From NCBI GenBank assembly GCA_029857995.1, contig JAOUFZ010000072.1, positions 1 through 8,114 on the forward strand: a stretch of 8,114 nt of DNA. The letters are read 5' to 3'. Source of the DNA: Dehalococcoidia bacterium (GTDB taxonomy: Bacteria > Chloroflexota > Dehalococcoidia > GIF9 > AB-539-J10). The translations under genes were made by a program, and so were the position numbers. The notes below the pieces were generated by a model. It saw nothing but the letters and a program-made list of their open reading frames with translations. It was not told the origin of the DNA and did no database searches. Positions 1 to 6,716 of the stretch are shown here, in pieces; within the stretch, counting starts at the first letter, position 1; each line of letters opens with the position of its first letter.

Positions 1-323
1 CCCGGTGGGACGAAAGACACTCCCTCTTTGAGCCCGTAGCTAGAACACCTCAGCCACAGCGAAAGACCGCCTAGGTCTTTGCTAGTGCACCAAAGTCACC
101 TTGAGGCAACGGTAATCAGGCACAGCACACGAAATGGTAGTCTGCCTAATTAGGTAACAAAACAGGCTAACGTTCAATGGTCTGGAAATGTAATCATATG
201 ACTTTTCGGTGAAGTCTAATCCAATAAATAGTTTCATTCCAAGGCAATTTGAATATAATGCTTGCCCAATCATTTTTGACAAATTATTTAGTATTATTGG
301 ATCATTTCTGCAATATTTCTCGT
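1..323. other. Left-edge region without a supportable gene
   Basis: This is the region downstream of the acyl-CoA synthetase gene. Positions 240-320 are AT-rich. A minus-strand open frame of 66 codons (82-282) has no ribosome binding site, resembles no family I know, and is probably chance. A plus-strand frame open from the window edge ends in TAG at 72-74, encoding an Arg/Pro-rich tail of 23 residues. It could be the end of a gene lying to the left, but 23 residues are too few to support a call. I see no clear intrinsic terminator with a U-tract for the minus-strand gene that ends at 324. Confidence 0.5.
58..83. repeat. Small inverted repeat / hairpin
   Basis: The arms AAAGACC (62-68) and GGTCTTT (74-80) are perfect 7-bp complements around a 5-base loop. 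The stem is prolonged by AGC (58-60) and GCT (81-83) across a one-base bulge. There is no T-run on either side, so it is not a classic intrinsic terminator. A TAG at 72-74, ending a plus-strand frame open from the window edge, falls at the loop. Confidence 0.45.
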
Positions 324-1709
324 TTACCTATTAACATTGTAGCTAGCATATTTGCTAGTTTTGGCCAATGCAGCTACAGCTCTTTTTGCATCACCAAATG
401 CAGCAATGTTATTTTGGGCTAAAAAGGCATACTCTTCAGCAGCAAACTCTGGCAACGCGAACAATGTTACAGCCAGTGGCTTCTTAACTGTTTTTGCTGC
501 CTCCACAATACTCTGTATGCATGGCCAGCCGGGATCGCTGATTGCCAGAAGCATATCGACATTTTCATCTTCATTCAATATTTTCAGTGTTTCTCCATAA
601 AGATTTGGAGCAACTAATGTAGCTACACCAATATCGGTGGGGTTACCAACACTTGTACCGACTGGCGGCAACAATCGCGCCAGTCTTTCCAGAGTTGCAC
701 CTGATAAGTTGGCCATTTCAAGCCCCAGCTCGATACAATTATCTGTAGTACCAACGTTGGTTCCTCCCATTCCGGCTACAACAGCAATCCTTTTGCCTTT
801 GGGTAGTGGCAAATAGTGAAGACAGAAAAGACAATCTACGATTTCCTCAAAACTGCGAACGCTGATTATCCCAGCTTGTTCCAACATGGCGTCCCAGACA
901 TATTTCGCCCCAGCCAGAGCACCAGTATGCGAAACAGCAGCTCTGGCTCCGAGTTCAGTAGCACCACCTTTCCAGACGATAATAGGCTTTTCCTTTGAAA
1001 TTTCACGAGCCAGCTCGAAGAATCGTCTCCCATCTTTGATACCTTCTAGATATGAAATAATAATCTTTGTCTCCCTGTCCTGCCCGAAATACTCCAGGAA
1101 GTCTACAGCGTTTAAATCGCATTCGTTACCACAGCTTACTACTTTGCTGAATCGAATACCTTTCTTTGTCAAAATATAGGTCAGGTAATCAACAAAAGAC
1201 CCGCTATGTGAAAAGGAGCCTACAGGTCCACCCTCGGTCGTTATATCATGCATTAGCCCTTGAGGAAACGTCAGCAGTTTAGAAGCTGGGCAGTAAATAC
1301 CTATTGAGTTAGGTCCGATAACCCTGATACTTCTTGAGCGAGCAACTCTGCAGATCTCCTGCTCGATTTTCTTCCCCTCAGCTCCTTTTTCACCAAAACC
1401 GGCAGTGAAAACGATAATCCCCTTCATTCCTTTTTCGGCACAATCTTGAACCACCTGCAATGTGCTATCTGGTGGTGTCATAAGAATAGCAATATCAACA
1501 TCATGGGGAATATCCTTTATGCTCTGATAAGCTTTCAACCCTAGCAGTTCTGTTTCACGTGGGTGAACCGGGTAGATTTTTCTAAAACCTATTCGAATAA
1601 GGCCTTCCAAAAACATTCGGCCGAAGCTACCCTCCCTGCTTGAAGCACCGATAATACTTACAGATCTCGGATGAAATATTTGCTCCAGCTCTGACACGGT
1701 AGGACTCAT
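324..1709 (-). CDS. ADP-forming acyl-CoA synthetase, CoA-binding (alpha-type) subunit
   Basis: Family enzymes convert acyl-CoA, ADP and phosphate to free acid, CoA and ATP (or the reverse) in the cytoplasm through a phospho-histidine. From the ATG the protein has 461 residues. A Rossmann-like CoA-binding domain runs from about 8 to 140, starting HPRSVSIIGAS. A succinyl-CoA-ligase-like domain covers about 155-290, with the phospho-His motif SHTGALAG (His261). A third ligase-CoA domain covers about 305-455, with AGMGGTN and NPTDIG. The ATP-grasp beta domain of the roughly 700-residue fused forms is missing, so a separate beta subunit is expected elsewhere. The GPNC motif reads GPNSIG. AAGGAGG (1719-1725) lies 9 bases before the ATG; an in-frame TTG one codon earlier (1712) is 6 bases away and remains possible. 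The 205-base gap from the thiolase gene holds no supported gene or terminator, so cotranscription is likely. The substrate is unknown. Confidence 0.87.
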   Translation of the reverse strand: MSPTVSELEQIFHPRSVSIIGASSREGSFGRMFLEGLIRIGFRKIYPVHPRETELLGLKAYQSIKDIPHDVDIAILMTPPDSTLQVVQDCAEKGMKGIIVFTAGFGEKGAEGKKIEQEICRVARSRSIRVIGPNSIGIYCPASKLLTFPQGLMHDITTEGGPVGSFSHSGSFVDYLTYILTKKGIRFSKVVSCGNECDLNAVDFLEYFGQDRETKIIISYLEGIKDGRRFFELAREISKEKPIIVWKGGATELGARAAVSHTGALAGAKYVWDAMLEQAGIISVRSFEEIVDCLFCLHYLPLPKGKRIAVVAGMGGTNVGTTDNCIELGLEMANLSGATLERLARLLPPVGTSVGNPTDIGVATLVAPNLYGETLKILNEDENVDMLLAISDPGWPCIQSIVEAAKTVKKPLAVTLFALPEFAAEEYAFLAQNNIAAFGDAKRAVAALAKTSKYASYNVNR

Positions 1710-1914
1710 CAATCATTTCCTCCTTGGAAATATGTATCTTTGTATTATTTGAGAATGAATTGCTTTTAAGTTCTTCCTGAGTTTTTTCAAAGCTTCTGGC
1801 AACAGTAATTCAGTTTCTGTTTATTTCAGGCTCATCCATAAGCGGGTAATTATTGGCCTCGTGTTACTCCTTTGACCTGGCACCTAGGAATTTGTCCACT
1901 ATCAATTCTTGCCT

Positions 1915-3099
1915 TTAGCCTAAATCGTTACCAGCTATTACCACACTTACCGTTGCCGTCCCCGGTGCCCCACCCTGATTATGTGTCAAACCCAGTCTTG
2001 GATTCTTCACCTGACGCTTATCGGCCTTACCCTGAAGTTGTTTATAGACCTCATACATCATTCTTAGTCCACTGGCACCGACTGGATGTCCAAAACATTT
2101 CAAACCGCCATCTGTATTGATAGGTAGTTTGCCATTCAAGGTGAATGTTCCAGCCTGAATATCATCTCTGGCCTGTCCAGGGTTGCTGAATTGCATATCT
2201 TCGTAAATAGTCAGCTCTGTAATAGTGAAACAGTCGTGAACCTCGGCACAACTCATCTCTTCCCTGGGATTCCGTATCCCCGCCTCTTTGTAGGCAGCTA
2301 CAGCAGCCCGCTTTGTCTCCTCCACGTGGGCAAAGTCATAATTTTGGCTTAAGAAACCTTCGCGTGGTCCCTGGCAAATGGTCATAGCCTTTATGTAAAT
2401 AGGGTCAGACCTGAATTTTTTAGCCATATCAGCACGGGTTACAATGGCTGCTGCCGCCCCATCGCTGACACCGCAACAATCGAACAAACCCAGAGGGTAA
2501 GCCACAATAGGGGCATTCATGACCATTTCCAGCGTAATTTCCCTTTGAAAATGAGCCTTAGGGTTAAGTGAACCATTGTGGTGATTCTTGACCGCTATCT
2601 GTGCCAGCAGTTTTTTACCTTCTTCCACACTTAATCCATGTTTAGCAAAGTATCCAGTTGCCATCATAGCGAATTCGGCTGGCGGTGTATCACTGGACAC
2701 TCGATAGCTCCATGTAGCAATTGGCCTCACCTGCGGTAATCCCATGAAACCGGTATCCTTCAGCTTTTCTGCGCCCACTGCCAGTGCTATATCAACGACA
2801 CCTGAAGCTACTGCGTAGCAAGCACCTCTCAAAGCTTCAGAGCCTGTGGCGCAGGCATTTTCAACATGGGTGAATGGTATATAGCCCAATTTCAATGGGG
2901 TTGCGGCAATTTGCGCTGTCTCTCCTGCCCAAACACTACCCCACCATGCAGCTTGAATATCATCAGGTCCTATGCCCGCATCATCGTATGCCTCATAGAC
3001 AGCATCTATGATCATATCGTCTATGGTTTGCTCCCAATTCTCACCGAACTTGATGCATCCCATACCGATAATGGCTACTTTGTCTTTGATACCTTCCAT
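1915..3099 (-). CDS. Thiolase family protein (SCP-x / lipid-transfer-type acetyl-CoA acyltransferase)
   Basis: Thiolases cleave 3-ketoacyl-CoA with CoA, or condense two acyl-CoAs, using a cysteine nucleophile. The protein has 394 residues, usual for the SCP-x-like branch. Cys83 in ENACATGS is the expected nucleophile. His288 in EVHDCF and His338 in CFGHPVGASG fit the catalytic histidine motifs, and the SDGAAAAIV stretch near residue 212 is typical of the family. The C-terminal THNQGGAPG loop is also family-like. The start is ATG at 3099, preceded by AAAGGATGG about 6 bases upstream. It lies only 31 bases after the condensing-enzyme/DUF35 gene, so the two are surely one transcript. SCP-x-like thiolases commonly work with DUF35 proteins (the BbsA/BbsB pair of toluene degradation; the archaeal thiolase/HMG-CoA synthase complex), and the DUF35 part here is fused to the neighbour. 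Direction (cleavage or condensation) and chain length cannot be read from the sequence. Confidence 0.88.
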   Translation of the reverse strand: MEGIKDKVAIIGMGCIKFGENWEQTIDDMIIDAVYEAYDDAGIGPDDIQAAWWGSVWAGETAQIAATPLKLGYIPFTHVENACATGSEALRGACYAVASGVVDIALAVGAEKLKDTGFMGLPQVRPIATWSYRVSSDTPPAEFAMMATGYFAKHGLSVEEGKKLLAQIAVKNHHNGSLNPKAHFQREITLEMVMNAPIVAYPLGLFDCCGVSDGAAAAIVTRADMAKKFRSDPIYIKAMTICQGPREGFLSQNYDFAHVEETKRAAVAAYKEAGIRNPREEMSCAEVHDCFTITELTIYEDMQFSNPGQARDDIQAGTFTLNGKLPINTDGGLKCFGHPVGASGLRMMYEVYKQLQGKADKRQVKNPRLGLTHNQGGAPGTATVSVVIAGNDLG

Positions 3100-3130
3100 T
3101 TTTTACCATCCTTTCGCCAATAATATATCT

Positions 3131-4561
3131 TTATCTGGCGGGGCGACACTTCCACCAATAGTTATAGATACCACCGACGTAGTAAAGCTTCCTGAACGTC
3201 AGGTCTACGGGCATTCCAACCTTGCATTCGGCAGGATCTCTATCAGTCATGTCCACAAGCATTCTGCCTCCTCCTTCAAAATCGAGTACCGCTACTGTAA
3301 CCGGAGGATCAATAGTGGCCATGAGGTGGTCATGACAAAATGAGAAAACCTTGGCCTTTTTATCCAAGAATGAATAGTACTCAAAGTTGTCCTTGGCGCG
3401 ACAGTTCACGCATACCCTTTGAGGAGGATATTGTGGAGTTCCACAGTTCTTGCACTTGGTACCCCTTAGCCGTAACTCTTTCTCATTTTCTTTCCATAGC
3501 GCCTGCGGCCCAGGTAGACGAAATTCTATGGGGGGACGTGCCGGTGGCTGTACTGTTACCAGTTCACGCCAGCGCAAGTATCTATTGTAGTTACCGAGCA
3601 TCTTCTTCGATGCTATGAATCTGCTAATTCCCATCCTGTCTTTAACTTTGGCTTTTTCTATATCATCAGCAATCTTGAGGCTGAACACGTCACAGCCGTT
3701 TCCGTAAGCAACAAGGATAATTCTGTTACCTGCTGTGGCTTCTTCCAGAGTTTGTACGAGGCTCATCATTGGCATAGCCGAGCCAACGTCTCCAGCATTG
3801 GAAAATAGCATATCCTTTGATTGAGTTTTTGGGTCGAATCCCAGTTTTTTGACCAGTGTACCTACTTGTCGCTGACTAGGAACATACAAGACACAGGTAG
3901 AGAAGTCTTTCGACGTTAGATTGAATTTCTTCAGTGCGCCGGAAACTGCCGCTGGAATTACCTTGTTATAGCCCTCGTCCACAATGAATCTATCCTCGGC
4001 GGAACGTACAAAGAGGTCTTTATCCGATCTCCAGAAATCCTGAAGCTCTTCATAAATAGAATAGCTGCCTTCAACTTCGGCAATGACTGCTTCGTTACCT
4101 ACCAAAACTGCAGCGGCACCATCGCCAAAACTAATCTCGTTAGCCCCAGCAGGATAACCCAATCTCATTTCAGAAGCGATTACCAGGATATTATTGGCTG
4201 AGCCACTTCTAACGGCATCTACAGCGGCTCTTAGAGCATTAGTCCCACATCTCAGAGAACCGCTGAAATCCATTGTGACTGACTCTCTATTTATTCCCAG
4301 GACCATAGCTATGGTCGCAGCAGTCTGCTTGTCTTTGTATGGTGAAGTGGTAGAGGCAAAAAATAGCCCGTCAACGCTGTCAAGCTTGATTCCTTTGAGA
4401 CAGTCCCTGGCTGCTTCCACAGCCATAGTCAGGCTATCTTCATCATAATTGGCTACAGCTCTTTCGCCTGGTGCTGCTGGCATCTCCCAGGCGCGGCCTA
4501 TCTCGGCTCGATTTAGACGATAGAGTGGAATGTAAGCACCATAGGAAGTTATTCCTACCAT
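3131..4561 (-). CDS. HMG-CoA synthase-like condensing enzyme fused to DUF35 zinc ribbon/OB-fold domain
   Basis: The protein has 476 residues in two parts. Residues 1 to about 330 form a thiolase-fold condensing domain like archaeal/bacterial HMG-CoA synthase: start VGITSYGAYIP, nucleophile Cys105 in GSLRCGTNAL, then ISFGDGAAAVLVG, and Asn255 in FSNAGDVGSA. Residues from about 340 form a DUF35 module: a zinc ribbon of Cys370, Cys373, Cys384 and Cys387, then an OB-fold to the end. In the archaeal complex a separate DUF35 protein bridges thiolase and HMG-CoA synthase and holds a shared CoA; here it is covalently attached. The position of the HMG-CoA synthase catalytic His (archaeal HQPN motif) aligns with Tyr226 in LYVPSQ, so true HMG-CoA synthase activity is doubtful. 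The start is ATG at 4561 with AAAGGAG 7 bases upstream. It is first in the cluster, behind the promoter at 4683-4711. A role in making or splitting a branched or aromatic acyl-CoA is inference. Confidence 0.87.
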   Translation of the reverse strand: MVGITSYGAYIPLYRLNRAEIGRAWEMPAAPGERAVANYDEDSLTMAVEAARDCLKGIKLDSVDGLFFASTTSPYKDKQTAATIAMVLGINRESVTMDFSGSLRCGTNALRAAVDAVRSGSANNILVIASEMRLGYPAGANEISFGDGAAAVLVGNEAVIAEVEGSYSIYEELQDFWRSDKDLFVRSAEDRFIVDEGYNKVIPAAVSGALKKFNLTSKDFSTCVLYVPSQRQVGTLVKKLGFDPKTQSKDMLFSNAGDVGSAMPMMSLVQTLEEATAGNRIILVAYGNGCDVFSLKIADDIEKAKVKDRMGISRFIASKKMLGNYNRYLRWRELVTVQPPARPPIEFRLPGPQALWKENEKELRLRGTKCKNCGTPQYPPQRVCVNCRAKDNFEYYSFLDKKAKVFSFCHDHLMATIDPPVTVAVLDFEGGGRMLVDMTDRDPAECKVGMPVDLTFRKLYYVGGIYNYWWKCRPAR

Positions 4562-4564
4562 AAT

Positions 4565-4583
4565 ACTTCTCCTTTCGAGAAAT
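4565..4583 (-). promoter_or_regulatory. Hairpin overlapping the ribosome binding site of the condensing-enzyme gene
   Basis: On the minus strand ATTTCTC pairs with GAGAAGT (7 pairs, one G-U) around the loop GAAAG. The Shine-Dalgarno AAAGGAG lies half in the loop and half in the stem, 7 bases before the ATG at 4561. It might moderate translation initiation, but the stem is short and could be chance. Confidence 0.35.
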
Positions 4584-4671
4584 GAAAGCCAGACTTTGAT
4601 TGAGTATCTGAAGCTATAATCTGGTCACGTAGTATTTAGTTTTGTCACTTTGAAAATCTTACTATTAGACC

Positions 4672-4713
4672 CTTTGACGACAATTAAATCTATCACCGAA
4701 TTATTCGTCAAAG
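4672..4713. repeat. Perfect 9-bp inverted repeat, operator candidate
   Basis: CTTTGACGA (4672-4680) and TCGTCAAAG (4705-4713) are exact reverse complements separated by 24 bases. The arm centres are 33 bases apart, about three helical turns, so both would lie on the same DNA face. The inner bases AATT (4682-4685 and 4699-4702) continue the symmetry with an offset. Each arm contains TTGACG, a -35-like hexamer, pointing inwards. It suits a dimeric regulator acting on the divergent genes, or a looping tetramer; this is inference. Confidence 0.55.
4683..4711 (-). promoter_or_regulatory. Sigma-70-type promoter for the condensing enzyme-thiolase-synthetase cluster
   Basis: On the minus strand TTGACG (4706-4711, 5 of 6 to consensus) is followed by a 17-base spacer and TTTAAT (4683-4688, 5 of 6). 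Transcription would start near 4676, giving a leader of about 115 bases before the ATG at 4561. The -35 box sits inside the right arm of the inverted repeat, so a protein bound there would block RNA polymerase. Confidence 0.6.
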
Positions 4714-4879
4714 TCGTTATCATATCTCACCGTAATCTTTTTTCACATTCTAGCACAGTACACAAGTACGAATCACCTTTTCAAGGGTCCGACCAAGAGT
4801 CTTTTTGTTCCTGCCAGGTTGTGCTTCGCCGGCAACTTTCATTTGCTATCATGCGCACTTATCAACGCGGTAAGTGAAA

Positions 4880-4908
4880 TTGACAATGAAAAAGTGGGAG
4901 TATACCAT
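4880..4908 (+). promoter_or_regulatory. Sigma-70-type promoter for the GlcG-like gene
   Basis: TTGACA (4880-4885, perfect) is followed by a 17-base spacer and TACCAT (4903-4908, 4 of 6, with the key first TA and last AT). The leader to the ATG at 5022 would be about 105 bases. An overlapping alternative -10, TATACC at 4901, gives a short 15-base spacer. Confidence 0.5.
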
Positions 4909-5021
4909 AGCGACAGCATCTGGCACTGGAAATCACAGTCCTAAGCGTGTTGAGAGAAGCCGGACACCTTCAAGTGTGCATATGGCTTGCCAGGCCAAAT
5001 CAAGGTAGGAGGTAGCTTAAA

Positions 5022-5531
5022 ATGAACGAGGCTGCAAATTCGACCCCAGCCGCATGGAAGAATGAGAGTTTATCTTACGGTCCTGGTCTGACGCTTGATA
5101 TTGCTAAGAAAATGCTAGAAGCGGGTGAGAAAGAAGCGGAGAAACAGGGCGTGCCTATGTCAATGGCTATTAGTGATGCGGCTGGCAATCTAATGGCCTT
5201 TAGCCGCATGGATAATGCTGCGTTGTTCAGTATACAGATTGCCCTGGACAAAGCGTTTACCACAGTGTTTGGGAAGATGCCTACCGGGAGCTTTGCCGGC
5301 CAGTATTGCTCGGGAGGACTGGTCCCCCTCTTCTTCCATGAACGGTGGATTACATTTCCAGGAGGGTTTCCGATGATAAAAAACGGAGTGATATTAGGGG
5401 GAATCGGGGTAAGCGGAGGAATCATCGAGGACGTCTACGTGGCTAAGGCAGCTTTGGAAGCAGGTGGTTTCAGTCTCGATGAAGTGCATGCTGCCATAGT
5501 GGCTATGACAGGGGATGCGCAGAAGAAATAG
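5022..5531 (+). CDS. GlcG/HbpS family (DUF336) protein
   Basis: The protein has 169 residues and the family domain covers nearly all of it (about 22-165). Typical motifs are the N-terminal helix LTLDIAKKMLEAGEKEAEKQ, then DAAGNLMAFSRMDNA (52-66), the ALDKAFTT helix (74-81), and the glycine-rich FPGGFPMIKNGVILGGIGVSGG (112-133). Family members include GlcG of glycolate operons and the haem-binding HbpS; many sit beside catabolic genes with unproven roles in cofactor binding or as small accessory enzymes. There is no signal peptide, so it should be cytoplasmic, unlike secreted HbpS. The start is ATG with AGGAGGT (5007-5013) 8 bases upstream. It is the only plus-strand gene, transcribed away from the acyl-CoA cluster across a shared regulatory region and towards the radical SAM gene. 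The biochemical function here is not known. Confidence 0.9.
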   Translation: MNEAANSTPAAWKNESLSYGPGLTLDIAKKMLEAGEKEAEKQGVPMSMAISDAAGNLMAFSRMDNAALFSIQIALDKAFTTVFGKMPTGSFAGQYCSGGLVPLFFHERWITFPGGFPMIKNGVILGGIGVSGGIIEDVYVAKAALEAGGFSLDEVHAAIVAMTGDAQKK

Positions 5532-5625
5532 AAGGCCTGCCTGGGGAAAGACACTCCCGGTTCTCCTCTGTTAACCTGCTCCAAAGCTAGCTACACAAAG
5601 AGGCTGTACCCACTATCGCCCCCGG

Positions 5626-6636
5626 TTATTTGGTCCTCAATTTTCTCTTATACCGGTGTTGCTCCCACTCAGGTGGATATTTACGATTGAGTACGCTCCA
5701 ATAACTGTGTGTAGACAAAGCACTACGGCTTTGTTTCACAAAACCATTACAGTCAAGCACTGAATAGGTATAACGTCTGTCTAATACTTCTCTCATTATG
5801 TCCTCTACCAGTCCTCCATCATCCATTACTGGATAGAATGCCTGGTAAAGTTCAATGTTGCCAAGAGCCTTTTCTATCCTGCTAAGTTGTGCCTTGCTGA
5901 CAATTTCAACCTGACAAATATCAAGGTGCTTAACGCCGATATTGTGGATAATTGGTAGCATCTCAAATAGTTTCCCCCGGTGGGGAGGCCAAGATGGTGT
6001 TTCAACAGTAACCGTAGGGATATGCTTGACTGCCAGCCTCAAGTTGTCATACACAGTATCGGAAAAATTCGTCGCTCCCAGATGGACTCTAACCTCATCA
6101 AAGCCTGAATCTTTCAATCTCAATATATTGTCCAGATTCAACAAAGTTCCATTGGTATAGACTTTAGCCCATCCTTTCGTTCCCATAAATTGGTCAACCA
6201 CATTCCTGAAGAAGCGCATGAATTCTTCAAGGATAGAAATATAAAATAGTGGTTCACAAACGCCGGTAAATTCATAGTATTGCATTTTGGAACCGGTAGT
6301 GATCATTTGCTTTTCTTCTGCCAGATAATCTTGTATTGTGCGCTGCCATTCACCTCCGAGACTGAATTCTTCGGGCGGCATATAGTCCTGCCGAACTATA
6401 TGAGGTTCAAAACAATAGACACAGTCTCTATTACAGACATTTGGCAGTCCTACATCCCTTCCCAGCAAAAATCCACGATGATATGCGTCTGAGTAGAAAC
6501 ATCCATAACATCCAGGTGAGATATCTTCTCCTGTATAAGCACAGCTTCCGTGGCATTTAAATTTCAGCCCTTTGAGCTTTTCTTGCCTTTCAATCTTCTT
6601 CTTGTAGGCTTCTTGAATTGGAGTGATCTTTATCAT
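5626..6636 (-). CDS. Radical SAM protein with N-terminal four-cysteine cluster
   Basis: The protein has 336 residues. The radical SAM signature CxxxCxxC is Cys68-Cys72-Cys75 in VCNRDCVYCF, which binds the [4Fe-4S] cluster that cleaves S-adenosylmethionine. Later family motifs are FTGVCEPLFY (123-132, in place of the GGEP motif) and TNGTLL (161-166), followed by DEVRVHLGA on a barrel strand. Before the signature lie four more cysteines, Cys28, Cys32, Cys43 and Cys46 (CxxxC-x10-CxxC), probably binding a second metal site. The C-terminus is basic (YKRKLRTK). The start is ATG at 6636 with AAGGA 7 bases upstream. It ends tail to tail with the GlcG-like gene, 94 bases away, with no clear terminator between. 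The 170-base gap from the amidohydrolase gene has two small inverted repeats, so it may have its own promoter. I do not recognise the subfamily or substrate; an activase or peptide/cofactor-modifying role is possible. Confidence 0.88.
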   Translation of the reverse strand: MIKITPIQEAYKKKIERQEKLKGLKFKCHGSCAYTGEDISPGCYGCFYSDAYHRGFLLGRDVGLPNVCNRDCVYCFEPHIVRQDYMPPEEFSLGGEWQRTIQDYLAEEKQMITTGSKMQYYEFTGVCEPLFYISILEEFMRFFRNVVDQFMGTKGWAKVYTNGTLLNLDNILRLKDSGFDEVRVHLGATNFSDTVYDNLRLAVKHIPTVTVETPSWPPHRGKLFEMLPIIHNIGVKHLDICQVEIVSKAQLSRIEKALGNIELYQAFYPVMDDGGLVEDIMREVLDRRYTYSVLDCNGFVKQSRSALSTHSYWSVLNRKYPPEWEQHRYKRKLRTK

Positions 6637-6692
6637 TGTTTCATCCTTCGTTGTTTGAGTAAGCGAAAAGATACCAAACCCAAAAACACGCA

Positions 6693-6711
6693 GTCATTCC
6701 GCTATAATGAC
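6693..6711. repeat. Inverted repeat upstream of the radical SAM gene
   Basis: GTCATT (6693-6698) and AATGAC (6706-6711) are perfect 6-bp complements around 7 bases, a 19-base dyad of operator size. A TATAAT (6703-6708) lies across it on the plus strand, but no matching -35 box is present. A regulatory role for the gene starting at 6636 is inference. Confidence 0.35.
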
Positions 6712-6716
6712 AGATC

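Larger units (their letters stand above)
4562..5021. other. Divergent intergenic regulatory region
   Basis: These 460 bases separate the minus-strand acyl-CoA cluster from the plus-strand GlcG-like gene. They contain a hairpin around the Shine-Dalgarno of the minus-strand gene, a perfect inverted repeat with an embedded minus-strand promoter, and a plus-strand promoter, each listed separately. An open frame at 4650-4877 begins with TTG, has no ribosome binding site and crosses the promoter repeat; I do not regard it as a gene. I recognise no riboswitch or other RNA family. Confidence 0.6.

Noticed and set aside
3..74. Plus-strand frame open from the window edge, ending TAG at 72-74
   Set aside because: Only 23 residues, Arg/Pro-rich, no family signal; could be the end of a gene to the left but cannot be supported.
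82..282. Minus-strand open frame of 66 codons
   Set aside because: No ribosome binding site, no recognisable family, lies in AT-rich gene-free sequence.
1713..1914. Gap between thiolase and synthetase genes with an AAAGGAG-like site (1867-1873) and a coding-looking minus-strand frame running into the synthetase start
   Set aside because: The site has no start codon at usable distance (nearest ATG at 1839 gives 9 codons), and the longer frame has no start codon before the synthetase region.
3131..4561. Annotation as true HMG-CoA synthase of the mevalonate pathway
   Set aside because: The catalytic His position aligns with Tyr226, a DUF35 domain is fused, and no mevalonate genes are nearby.
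4615..4620. Perfect TATAAT on the plus strand
   Set aside because: No -35-like hexamer at 16-18 bases upstream, and it would fall within the leader of the minus-strand gene.
4650..4877. Plus-strand open frame of 75 codons in the divergent region
   Set aside because: TTG start without ribosome binding site, and it crosses the promoter/inverted repeat.
5532..5625. Bidirectional terminator between the convergent GlcG-like and radical SAM genes
   Set aside because: Only weak or long-loop pairings (for example CCTCT/AGAGG) and no T-run; no terminator can be supported.
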